Assembly (NCBI RefSeq): GCF_900452865.1
Contig: NZ_UGOZ01000001.1
Location: forward strand, 1,550,001-1,614,000
Reading direction: 5' to 3'
DNA from: Legionella taurinensis
Lineage (GTDB): Bacteria; Pseudomonadota; Gammaproteobacteria; Legionellales; Legionellaceae
Length of the DNA: 64,000 nucleotides
Of the stretch, positions 1 to 7,242 are shown piece after piece. The notes under the pieces were generated by a model that was not told the origin of the DNA, did no database searches, and saw only the letters and a list, made by a program, of their open reading frames with translations. Position numbers and translations under genes: made by a program. The stretch's first letter is position 1; the number at the start of each line of letters is the position of its first letter.

Positions 1-1
1 C

Positions 2-1165
2 CCCGGCGGCTCAAGCGGTGGTTCCGCCGCAGCAGTCAGTGCGGGGTTTGCTCTGGCAGGAATTGGTACGGATAACAGCGGCTCCATCCGTATACCGTCA
101 GCATTTAATGCCCTGTACGGGTTACGCCCCAGTACTGGATTGGTTAGCCAGTCAGGCATTTTTCCCAACGGCAACCTCGATGGGACGGCTGGTCCCATGA
201 CGCGCCATATTGAAGACATGGCCCTTATTCTGGATGCCATCGCCAAACCGGACCCTCATGACAGCAAAACGCTGTCGGTACCGCGGGTTCCGACGTACCG
301 AGCCTTTCTGAAGAAGGAGGGGCTGAGGGGCAAGCGGCTTGGCATAGTACGTCAGGTGGGTTTAATCAAACCGTTTCAGGGCATGCCGAGAGACGTAGAA
401 AAAGGGCTGCAGGGGATGTTAACCCAACTGCGTCAGGCCGGCGTCACGGTCATCGATAATATCTATCTCACGGATTTTATTAATAATCGCAATGTGAATA
501 TGTCCGGAATGGCTGAGGAAATCAATGACTATTTCAAGTCATTTGCCTCAGTCCGAAAAAATTACCGTGATTTTTGCCAGTCAAACCGGACCCGGGTGTA
601 TGGTGATGTAAATGCATGCCTTACGTTTTTGACTGATCTGCCGGCCAAGAACAGTCGATCTTACCGGGAAGCCTTACAGCGTTTTGCCAGTAACCGAGCG
701 TATGTGGAGAAGTACATGCGTGAAAATCAGTTGGATGTCCTGCTGATGCCGATTAGCCGGGTGGGTGAAGCCACCTACGATGCCTATCAGGTCAACACCT
801 GGCAGGCACCGGTAGCGTCTAATGCCGGTTTGCCCGCTCTAAGCATCAACATAGGCTACACCCGGAAGGGGCATATGCCTGTCGGTGTGGAATTAATAGC
901 CCAATCGTTTCAGGAGGGCCTTTTGCTCGAAATAGGGTATGCCTATGAGCAGATTGCACCCGCTTTAATTCCCCCTGACATGCCGAGCGAAAATAAGAAA
1001 CTGGCGTCCCTTTCTCTGGCCGCGTATAACAATCTGCTCAGTGAAACAGGGTATCAAAGCTTTTATCAGGTGCTTAAAGACAATCAAAAAGAAGAGATAG
1101 AAGAAGCGCTCACGCCAAAACGGTTTACCGAAATTACCCGTCAAGTGGTTCAGGGCTGGCCTTAG
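2..1165 (+). CDS. Amidase signature family protein (5' end outside window)
   Basis: Amidase-signature enzyme, hydrolysing an amide bond; the substrate cannot be told from sequence. The reading frame is open from base 2, so the N-terminal part, including the catalytic lysine, lies upstream of the window; 387 residues are visible. The first residues carry the glycine/serine loop GGSSGGSAAA, and GTDNSGSIRIPS holds the expected nucleophilic serine, so the visible active-site parts look intact. After the amidase fold ends (around VELIAQSF and LLLEIGYAYEQ) there is a helical C-terminal extension of roughly 65 residues that ordinary GatA-type amidases lack. The gene ends 4 bases inside the convergent uspA gene, leaving no room for a terminator. 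It is not GatA by context, since no gatB or gatC is nearby. Family assignment is firm, substrate unknown. Confidence 0.88.
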   Translation, partial: PGGSSGGSAAAVSAGFALAGIGTDNSGSIRIPSAFNALYGLRPSTGLVSQSGIFPNGNLDGTAGPMTRHIEDMALILDAIAKPDPHDSKTLSVPRVPTYRAFLKKEGLRGKRLGIVRQVGLIKPFQGMPRDVEKGLQGMLTQLRQAGVTVIDNIYLTDFINNRNVNMSGMAEEINDYFKSFASVRKNYRDFCQSNRTRVYGDVNACLTFLTDLPAKNSRSYREALQRFASNRAYVEKYMRENQLDVLLMPISRVGEATYDAYQVNTWQAPVASNAGLPALSINIGYTRKGHMPVGVELIAQSFQEGLLLEIGYAYEQIAPALIPPDMPSENKKLASLSLAAYNNLLSETGYQSFYQVLKDNQKEEIEEALTPKRFTEITRQVVQGWP

Positions 1166-1581
1166 ATTCGCAAGGTCAGCACATCACAGGGGGCATGATG
1201 GACGACAGCATGGGCGGTACTGCCTAAAAAAGCCGGCAAAGGCCCAGGCGTGTGGCTGCCGATAATCACTAAACTGCAGCCTAATTCCTTTACTTTTTTG
1301 AGCACCAGTTGTTTAATGGAGCCGATTTCGACATGCTGCTGCGACACAGGAATAGTCAAGGCGTCACCCAGCACATTCATGACGGTTACGGCATCGTCTT
1401 TGACCGGATTGGCCAACTCAGCAAAACCCAGTCCCTGAGCCAACTGCAACGACGCAGGGGGCTCAATCACATGCAGAAGATGGAGTGTGCCCCCAAATGC
1501 CTTGGCAATGGCTGCGGCTTTTTGGCACATGGCAAAATGGTTCTCTTTTAAATCCGTGGCATGCAAAATAGTGGCGTACAC
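1162..1581 (-). CDS. Universal stress protein, UspA family
   Basis: Small cytoplasmic UspA-family protein of 139 residues, a stress-responsive alpha/beta fold. I place the start at the GTG at 1581 (reading V-Y-A-T-I-L-H-A-T-D), because a GAGGG ribosome-binding site lies about 5 bases upstream and the length then matches the family. A longer frame reaches an ATG at 1650, but the added residues do not look like UspA. The C-terminus IIGSHTPGPLPAFLGSTAHAVVHHAPCDVLTLR matches the UspA end pattern in parts: the first G and the final GST are present, but the second glycine of G-x2-G-x9-G-(S/T) is threonine. ATP binding is therefore uncertain. The gene lies downstream of folK with a 69-base gap and may be co-transcribed with it. 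Confidence 0.85.
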   Translation of the reverse strand: MYATILHATDLKENHFAMCQKAAAIAKAFGGTLHLLHVIEPPASLQLAQGLGFAELANPVKDDAVTVMNVLGDALTIPVSQQHVEIGSIKQLVLKKVKELGCSLVIIGSHTPGPLPAFLGSTAHAVVHHAPCDVLTLRI

Positions 1582-1650
1582 GATTCCCTCGCAAAAAACC
1601 GCCGTGGTTATATCTAGTGTAGTTAGTTCTTTAAAAAAGACAACATGCAA

Positions 1651-2100
1651 TTAAAAACAAAGGGCATCAGACAGCAGACGCCCGTCAGGAAGTGTAACGT
1701 GTGGATTCAGTGCGAGCAGAGGTAGGTAGGCAAAGTCTCTTTCCAGCAGGCGCGGATGAGGGATGGTCAAGTTTAAGCTATCCATAACCAGGGAACCAAA
1801 CAGCAAAATGTCAATGTCCAAGGTTCTTGCACCCCATTTGATCTCACGCAGGCGGCCCTGGTTGTGTTCAATGCGGTGGCAGTGGGCCAGTAAGGCCTGT
1901 GGAGAAAGGCGGGTTTGAATGGCGGCCACGGTGTTGGTGAACCGAGGTTGAGCTTTTCTTCCCCAGGCCTCATTGCGATAAAAGGGCGCTGTCTGTAAAA
2001 GACAGGTATCAGGGAGAGTCCGCAAGGCCGCCAAGGCAAGGCGCAACTGCCTCTCGGCGGAGCCGAGGTTGCTGCCTAAGCCTAAATAAACACAGGTCAT
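1651..2100 (-). CDS. folK: 2-amino-4-hydroxy-6-hydroxymethyldihydropteridine pyrophosphokinase
   Basis: HPPK transfers pyrophosphate from ATP to 6-hydroxymethyl-dihydropterin, a cytoplasmic step of folate synthesis. The 149-residue protein begins with the family pattern YLGLGSNLG and carries the signature WGARTLDIDILLFG (about residues 89-102), whose aspartates bind the two magnesium ions, followed by IPHPRLLERDFAYLPLLAL. It is slightly shorter than the usual 155-165 residues but complete. The ATG overlaps the stop codon of pcnB by 4 bases, the same pcnB-folK pairing seen in many gammaproteobacteria, so translation is probably coupled. Confidence 0.95.
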   Translation of the reverse strand: MTCVYLGLGSNLGSAERQLRLALAALRTLPDTCLLQTAPFYRNEAWGRKAQPRFTNTVAAIQTRLSPQALLAHCHRIEHNQGRLREIKWGARTLDIDILLFGSLVMDSLNLTIPHPRLLERDFAYLPLLALNPHVTLPDGRLLSDALCF

Positions 2101-3440
2101 GACACGGTTTTAGGCTTGCGGCGTCGTTTGGGTTTTCGCGAAGGCGGTGGTGCTAAAGCCGCAATCATCGCCGTTTGCTCTTCCTCAGGCACGTCCTGGA
2201 ATGTTGTCCACCATTGAGCCAATTCCATCGATTCGTCACCGGCCAAGGCCCGCAAGGCAAGAAAATCAAAGGCGGCGCGAAAACGCGGGTGTTCTAACAG
2301 ATTAAGCGCTCTTCCACCGTGGCGCTTGTTAAAGCGAAATTGCAGGAGCCACATTTCCCGCATGACCTGAGTAAAGCGCTTGGGTATGGCAATGACCTTA
2401 TTCTGTTCGGCGATAACATGATTCATGGCCCGTTCCAGCGCCGGCAGGGCGGGAATGTTTTCTTCCTGTTGTAATTGCAGGGCTTTGGCCTTTAGAGGGA
2501 ACCAGAGCAATACGGCAAACACGAAAGCCGGTGTGACCGGCTTGCTGTCACGAATGCGGGCGTCTGTGCTTTCGAGCGCAATCCCCAACAGGGCATTTAC
2601 CGGGTAGTCGCTGTTTAACAGGCGATGGGTTTGCTCAAAGAGTTCTGCGAATAAACCGTGTTCCTGCAATAAACGTTGCACGCTTTCACTTTCACCGCAC
2701 TGGTAGAGCTTGGTCATTTCGTCAAAAAGACGCGAGCCAGAAACATGGCGGATGAGGGGGCTTAACTGAGCAAGCGGGGCACTGGTTTCTGGCGCCATGT
2801 TGAAGTGCAGTTTGGCACAAAAACGGATGGCCCGCAGCATGCGGACGGGATCTTCCTGATAACGGGTGACCGGATCCCCAATCATGCGAACGAGCCGATC
2901 GCTGACATCCTTGACGCCGCCAGTAAAATCAACAATCGAAGCATCTTCTATGTTGTAGTACAGGGAGTTAATGGTGAAGTCGCGCCGCCAGGCGTCCTGA
3001 TCCAGGGTGCCGTAGACGTTGTCGCGCACCAGCATGCCCTGCTCATTGGTCTGCTGGTTGGCATCCATGGCCTCAGTGCCTCGAAACGTCGCCACTTCAA
3101 TGATGTCGCGGTGGAAAATGATGTGAACCAGTTTGAAGCGACGGCCGATGATTCGCGCGTTACGGAACAATTTTTTAATTTGAGCGGGTGTGGCATTGGT
3201 CGCCACGTCAAAATCCTTGGGCGATTTACCCAATAAAAGATCACGCACACTTCCGCCAACAAGATACGCTTCAAATCCCGAACTGCTTAACCGATTGAGT
3301 ACTTTTAGGGCGTTGGGGCTGATATCTGTTTTCGATAAATGATGATGATTACGGGGAATGATGTAGCTGGCATTAACAGGCACGTGTTTAGTCCTGGTTT
3401 TCCGTAACAGCTTTTTGATTAGCTTAATTATTGTCGTCAC
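2097..3440 (-). CDS. pcnB: Poly(A) polymerase I
   Basis: Adds 3' poly(A) tails to RNA and so promotes decay by exoribonucleases. The 447-residue protein has the nucleotidyltransferase signature YLVGGSVRDLLLG (residues 60-71) followed by DFDVAT with the metal-binding Asp pair (76 and 78), then the RNA/tRNA-nucleotidyltransferase helix DPVRMLRAIRFCAKL. The basic N-terminus and the Arg/Lys-rich tail (PPSRKPKRRRKPK) fit PcnB rather than the CCA-adding enzyme. The start is a GTG at 3440 with only a weak ribosome-binding site, so translation may begin at another nearby codon. First gene of a pcnB-folK unit, with uspA possibly read through. Confidence 0.93.
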   Translation of the reverse strand: MTTIIKLIKKLLRKTRTKHVPVNASYIIPRNHHHLSKTDISPNALKVLNRLSSSGFEAYLVGGSVRDLLLGKSPKDFDVATNATPAQIKKLFRNARIIGRRFKLVHIIFHRDIIEVATFRGTEAMDANQQTNEQGMLVRDNVYGTLDQDAWRRDFTINSLYYNIEDASIVDFTGGVKDVSDRLVRMIGDPVTRYQEDPVRMLRAIRFCAKLHFNMAPETSAPLAQLSPLIRHVSGSRLFDEMTKLYQCGESESVQRLLQEHGLFAELFEQTHRLLNSDYPVNALLGIALESTDARIRDSKPVTPAFVFAVLLWFPLKAKALQLQQEENIPALPALERAMNHVIAEQNKVIAIPKRFTQVMREMWLLQFRFNKRHGGRALNLLEHPRFRAAFDFLALRALAGDESMELAQWWTTFQDVPEEEQTAMIAALAPPPSRKPKRRRKPKTVS

Positions 3441-3563
3441 CTACAAACGTTAATAGAACATGGCGCGTTATTATAACGAATCTCCTGCCTAATGTGAATC
3501 ATTTACCTCGACGGCACGATCGTGGAAAATAGCAGTTATTTTACCACGTCAAAGAGATTGCAA

Positions 3564-4280
3564 ATGGATGTTGTTGATATCATCGTCAGCCTATCAGCGC
3601 TGATTATCCTGGAAATAGTGCTTGGAATCGATAACCTGGTGTTCTTGTCGATTCTGACTGAAAAATTGCCGGCTGAAAAGCGCCGTAAGGCCAGGCGTTG
3701 GGGCTTAACGTTTGCCTGGGTTACCCGATTAATGCTCCTGGCTTCTGCTGTGTGGCTGGTTAAATTAACCCGCCCCTTTATTCAAGTGGGCTCGTTTGGG
3801 TTTTCAGGCCGTGATTTATTTTTATTCGCTGGAGGCGCGTTTTTAATAGCCAAGGCGACTCAGGAAATTCACCATGAAGTTGGGGAGGAGCCGACGTCAA
3901 AAGTGCTTAGCGGCAAGGGTGCGGCCACGTTTAGAGCCGTGGTTATTCAGGTGGCGGTCATGGATATTATTTTTTCACTCGACAGCGTGCTGACGGCCAT
4001 TGGCTTGACAACGCGCTTCTGGGTGATGGCAACGGCCATTACCTGCGCGATTTTAGTGATGATCTACGCCAGTGAGCCTGTAAGCCGATTTATTGAAAAA
4101 CACCCCACAGTGAAAATGCTGGCGTTGAGTTTCCTGATTTTAATCGGGATGGTGCTGGTGGCTGACAGCTTTTCTTTCCATATCCCCCGCGCCTATGTTT
4201 ATTTTGCCATGGCCTTTTCGTTGGGTGTGGAAATGCTCAATTTGCTGCGAGGTGCTCGCCGCAATCGCAAAAAGTCATAG
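3564..4280 (+). CDS. TerC family integral membrane protein
   Basis: Polytopic inner-membrane protein of 238 residues in the TerC family, whose members are tied to tellurite resistance and manganese or other metal-ion export. Conserved acidic residues sit in membrane helices: LEIVLGIDNLVFLSIL near the N-terminus and its internal-repeat counterpart DIIFSLDSVLTAIGL in the middle, the hallmark of TerC. About seven hydrophobic segments are visible. I prefer the ATG at 3564, preceded by AAAGAG at a good distance, over the upstream GTG at 3522, which has no ribosome-binding site and would add 14 polar residues. It converges on the rubredoxin gene, with a palindromic repeat between. The transported ion is unknown. 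Confidence 0.88.
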   Translation: MDVVDIIVSLSALIILEIVLGIDNLVFLSILTEKLPAEKRRKARRWGLTFAWVTRLMLLASAVWLVKLTRPFIQVGSFGFSGRDLFLFAGGAFLIAKATQEIHHEVGEEPTSKVLSGKGAATFRAVVIQVAVMDIIFSLDSVLTAIGLTTRFWVMATAITCAILVMIYASEPVSRFIEKHPTVKMLALSFLILIGMVLVADSFSFHIPRAYVYFAMAFSLGVEMLNLLRGARRNRKKS

Positions 4281-4337
4281 TCTTTCCTCTTCAGCGGCAG
4301 GGGAAAGGGCGTGTTGGTATTGGGGTAGAAAAGGAAC

Positions 4338-4375
4338 GCCCCAACCCTCTCCCGCTGGCGGGAGAGGGTTGGGGC
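4338..4375. repeat. REP-like perfect palindrome (18-bp arms)
   Basis: A 38-base perfect inverted repeat with 18-base arms and a 2-base centre, built around CCCTCTCCCGC and its complement GCGGGAGAGGG. It lies in the 112-base gap between the convergent terC and rubredoxin genes. The core is of a kind I recall as repeated palindromes in many proteobacterial genomes. It has no T-run on either side, so it resembles a REP element more than a classical terminator, though it could still stop or protect transcripts from both genes. Confidence 0.75.
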
Positions 4376-4392
4376 ACGGTGAAAGCTTGCGG

Positions 4393-4569
4393 TTATTCGA
4401 TCTCGATCATTTCAAAATCTTCTTTCCCGGCACCGCAATCCGGACAAAACCAGTTTTCAGGAACTTCTTCCCAGCGGGTTCCGGGCTCGATGCCGTCTTC
4501 CGGCCAGCCTTCCGCCTCATCGTAAATAAATCCGCAGATCACGCAGATATAGCGCTTGTATTCTTGCAT
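4393..4569 (-). CDS. rubA: Rubredoxin
   Basis: A 58-residue iron-only electron carrier of the cytoplasm. Reading the minus strand from the ATG at 4569 gives [20 protein letters not shown] and then the second knuckle [16 protein letters not shown], so the four iron ligands are Cys9, Cys12, Cys42 and Cys45 in the exact C-x2-C...C-x2-C rubredoxin pattern. Length, the IYDEAEG segment and the [17 protein letters not shown] segment all match the family. A GAGG ribosome-binding site lies 9 bases upstream and a sigma-70-like promoter (4596-4624) sits before it, divergent from hemL. Redox partners (a rubredoxin reductase, alkane hydroxylase or other oxidase) are not in the window. It is easily missed because of its size. 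Confidence 0.95.
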   Translation of the reverse strand: MQEYKRYICVICGFIYDEAEGWPEDGIEPGTRWEEVPENWFCPDCGAGKEDFEMIEIE

Positions 4570-4595
4570 ACCTGTTGCCTCAACTAAAAAGCGGT

Positions 4596-4624
4596 AATTT
4601 AACCACAGTCAAAAACAATGTAAA
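4596..4624 (-). promoter_or_regulatory. Candidate sigma-70 promoter of rubredoxin gene
   Basis: On the minus strand TTTACA, a 17-base spacer and TAAATT lie about 30 bases before the rubredoxin ATG. The spacing is ideal and the hexamers are close to consensus. Position only; no transcription data. Confidence 0.5.
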
Positions 4625-4640
4625 GTTTATCCGCTTTTTT

Positions 4641-4669
4641 TTGCCACTCTCCTTAAAAGTGGATACTAT
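4641..4669 (+). promoter_or_regulatory. Candidate sigma-70 promoter of hemL
   Basis: TTGCCA, a 17-base spacer and TACTAT, ending 26 bases before the hemL ATG. This is a near-consensus vegetative promoter with a short leader. Confidence 0.65.
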
Positions 4670-4695
4670 AGCTTTTTTTTGGCAATGGAGTCGTC

Positions 4696-5991
4696 ATGAG
4701 CTATTCACATGAATTATTTTCACAGGCCCAGGCCGTTATTCCTGGCGGCGTTAATTCACCCGTGCGTGCGTTTAAAGGCGTTGGCGGTGAGCCCATTTTC
4801 TTTAAGCAGGGCAAAGGCGCTTACCTGGTGGATGTCGATGACCGCCACTACATTGATTATGTGGGCTCATGGGGGCCTTTAATTCTTGGCCATTGCTTCC
4901 CCTCGGTCGTTGATGCCGTTTCGAACGTGCTTCATAACGGCATGAGTTTTGGTGCGCCCACCGAGCTGGAGGTGCGGCTTGCGGAAAAGATCATTCAATT
5001 GATGCCAGCCATTGAGAAAGTACGCATGGTGAATTCCGGCACGGAGGCAACCATGACCGCCATCCGTTTAGCCAGAGGGTATACTGGCAAAAACAAAATC
5101 ATTAAATTTAATGGGTGCTATCATGGTCATAATGACAGCCTACTGGTTAAAGCCGGTTCAGGCTTATTGACGCTTGGAATCCCCGCCACCCCCGGGATTC
5201 CGCCAAGCATCACCGAACACACGTTAACGGCTGATTTTAACGATCTTGAACAGACTGCCCGCCTGATGGAGCAATTTTCTGGCGATGTGGCCGCAATTAT
5301 TCTTGAGCCTGTGGCGGGTAACATGGGCTTCGTCCTGCCAAAACCTGATTTTTTGCAGGGTTTACGCGCGCTGTGTGACACTTATAACACGGTGCTTATT
5401 TTTGATGAGGTGATGACCGGATTTCGGGTCGGGTTGGGCGGGGCTCAGCAGGTTTTCAAAATAACCCCGGATTTGACCACGCTGGGTAAAGTCATCGGCG
5501 GTGGAATGCCTGTCGGTGCTATCGGTGGTAAAGCGGACATTATGTCGCATTTAGCGCCGCAGGGGCCGGTTTATCAGGCCGGGACTTTATCCGGCAATCC
5601 TTTGGCCATGGCCGCGGGTCTTGCCACACTTGAGGAAATCGCCAAACCGGGTTTTTACGAGAAATTAAGCCTGACCACCAGCCAACTCGTTAAAGGCTTG
5701 CAGGACATTACCACCGATTTGGGGATCCCGTTCTTTGCAGCCTCATTAGGGGGCATGTTTGGTTTTTGTTTCAATGGCAAACAATCCATCGATAATTACA
5801 CCGACGTCGCGGCTTCCAATGAAGCGCTGTTTAAACGATTTTTCCATGGCATGCTGCAAAAGGGGATTTATTTTGCTCCTTCCATGTACGAGGCCGGCTT
5901 TGTGTCCAGTGCGCACGCAGAAGAGGAACTACGATTGACGCATTTGGCTGCGGAAACCGTGCTGGCTGAGTGCATGAAAACGACTGTTTAA
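4696..5991 (+). CDS. hemL: Glutamate-1-semialdehyde 2,1-aminomutase
   Basis: PLP enzyme turning glutamate-1-semialdehyde into 5-aminolevulinate, the entry to haem synthesis by the C5 route. The protein has 431 residues, about the usual length. Motifs in order: [11 protein letters not shown] at the N-terminus, [22 protein letters not shown], the Asp of [11 protein letters not shown], and the PLP lysine in [14 protein letters not shown] at residue 265, the same position as in the E. coli enzyme. Single gene: it has its own promoter and is followed by a bidirectional hairpin shared with ackA. Confidence 0.97.
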   Translation: MSYSHELFSQAQAVIPGGVNSPVRAFKGVGGEPIFFKQGKGAYLVDVDDRHYIDYVGSWGPLILGHCFPSVVDAVSNVLHNGMSFGAPTELEVRLAEKIIQLMPAIEKVRMVNSGTEATMTAIRLARGYTGKNKIIKFNGCYHGHNDSLLVKAGSGLLTLGIPATPGIPPSITEHTLTADFNDLEQTARLMEQFSGDVAAIILEPVAGNMGFVLPKPDFLQGLRALCDTYNTVLIFDEVMTGFRVGLGGAQQVFKITPDLTTLGKVIGGGMPVGAIGGKADIMSHLAPQGPVYQAGTLSGNPLAMAAGLATLEEIAKPGFYEKLSLTTSQLVKGLQDITTDLGIPFFAASLGGMFGFCFNGKQSIDNYTDVAASNEALFKRFFHGMLQKGIYFAPSMYEAGFVSSAHAEEELRLTHLAAETVLAECMKTTV

Positions 5992-6023
5992 ATCGGCCAG
6001 CGGTTATACGGAAGCTGTCAAGA

Positions 6024-6060
6024 TGAACGAGCCTTAGGTCTTATTCCTAAGGCTTGTTCA
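6024..6060. terminator. Bidirectional terminator hairpin between hemL and ackA
   Basis: Inverted repeat with 15-base arms (TGAACGAGCCTTAGG against CCTAAGGCTTGTTCA, one G-U pair) and a 7-base loop, in the gap between two convergent genes. A run of seven T at 6069-6076 follows in the plus direction, inside the ackA end. Confidence 0.75.
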
Positions 6061-6063
6061 GGA

Positions 6064-7242
6064 TTAAGCTTTTTTTGTCAGTATTTCGGCCACTTTTTGC
6101 GACATCAATTGCTCTTCGTCACCGCGAACGACATAGATTGGATGGCCTTGTGAATGAATAGGCCACAGGTGGTTCTGTGTGGTTTGATTCAGCGCCTTGT
6201 CGAGATGAAAACCCAGGGGCTTCAGTGATTCCAGCACAGCCTGGCGGATAGGATAGGCATTCTCACCAATGCCGCCGGTAAAAATAAGCGCATCCAGTGC
6301 GTCAAGCTGGCTCAGGTAAGCACCGATGGTTTTTTGAATTCGGTACACATACATGTCAATTGCAAGCGTTGCCTCGTTATCCCCCGACTGCGCGCGCGCC
6401 AAAATTCGCCGCATGTCATTGTCGTGGGCGATGCCTTTAAGTCCGCTCTTTTTATTGAGCAAATTATCAATTTCCCGGGCAGTGTACCCCTGGTCAAGCA
6501 GGTAGAAAATAATGGCCGGATCAAGGTCGCCGCAGCGGGTGCCCATCATGAGACCCGGCAGGGGGGTCATGCCCATGGTGGTGTCAAACGATTGGCCGTT
6601 TTTAATTAAACAGGCACTGGCGCCGTTCCCGAGATGCAGGGTAATGAACTGACAGGCACTCAATGGTTTCTGTAAGTGAATCGCCATTTGTCTGGCGACG
6701 TACTCATGGTTAATGCCATGGAAGCCATACCGCCTGATGGGGTATTTTCTGGTGAGCTCACTGTCAATGGCATATTGATGCACGTAGGCGGGCATGGTGT
6801 GGTGAAAACCGCTGTCAAAAAGAGCGACATGGGTGGCATCGGGGTAAAATTGCTGTGCCAGAAGAATGCCCTGGGCATTCACCGGATTATGAATGGGGGC
6901 TAAATTGGCAAGATTTTCAATGGCCTTCAATACCGGGGGGGTAATCACAGTCGGTTCAAAAAAATCAATACCGCCATGGACGACGCGATGGCCTACGCCA
7001 TGAATGGGATGCTCGTCGAGATCGAGGCGCAGTTGTTCGGCGAGTTCGGAAAAAGCCTGGCGGTGATCGATAAACCGGTGCGTGCTGCTTTGTTTGCCGC
7101 GGAATTGATGATGCCATTGGCTGGTGCTTTCACCGATGCCTTCAATTAAGCCGGAGAGAATCACATTGCTGTTGTCATGGTCAACTGCATAGGCCTTGTA
7201 TTTTATCGAAGAGCTGCCGGCATTAATGGTTAAAATATTCAC
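6064..7242 (-). CDS. ackA: Acetate kinase
   Basis: Interconverts acetyl-phosphate plus ADP and acetate plus ATP in the cytoplasm, giving substrate-level ATP during overflow metabolism or activating acetate. The 392-residue protein starts with the phosphate-binding pattern ILTINAGSSSIKYK and contains HRVVHGG, the RYGFHGINHEYV segment with catalytic histidine and arginine, TLHLGNGAS and TGGIGENA, all standard for AckA. The start overlaps the pta stop by 4 bases, so the two are translationally coupled in the order pta-ackA. Confidence 0.97.
   Translation of the reverse strand: MNILTINAGSSSIKYKAYAVDHDNSNVILSGLIEGIGESTSQWHHQFRGKQSSTHRFIDHRQAFSELAEQLRLDLDEHPIHGVGHRVVHGGIDFFEPTVITPPVLKAIENLANLAPIHNPVNAQGILLAQQFYPDATHVALFDSGFHHTMPAYVHQYAIDSELTRKYPIRRYGFHGINHEYVARQMAIHLQKPLSACQFITLHLGNGASACLIKNGQSFDTTMGMTPLPGLMMGTRCGDLDPAIIFYLLDQGYTAREIDNLLNKKSGLKGIAHDNDMRRILARAQSGDNEATLAIDMYVYRIQKTIGAYLSQLDALDALIFTGGIGENAYPIRQAVLESLKPLGFHLDKALNQTTQNHLWPIHSQGHPIYVVRGDEEQLMSQKVAEILTKKA

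Noticed and set aside
4195-4587. Open frame of 130 codons on the plus strand across the terC end and rubredoxin gene
   Set aside because: It starts inside terC in another frame and runs antisense to a clear rubredoxin gene; its product has no protein-like pattern.
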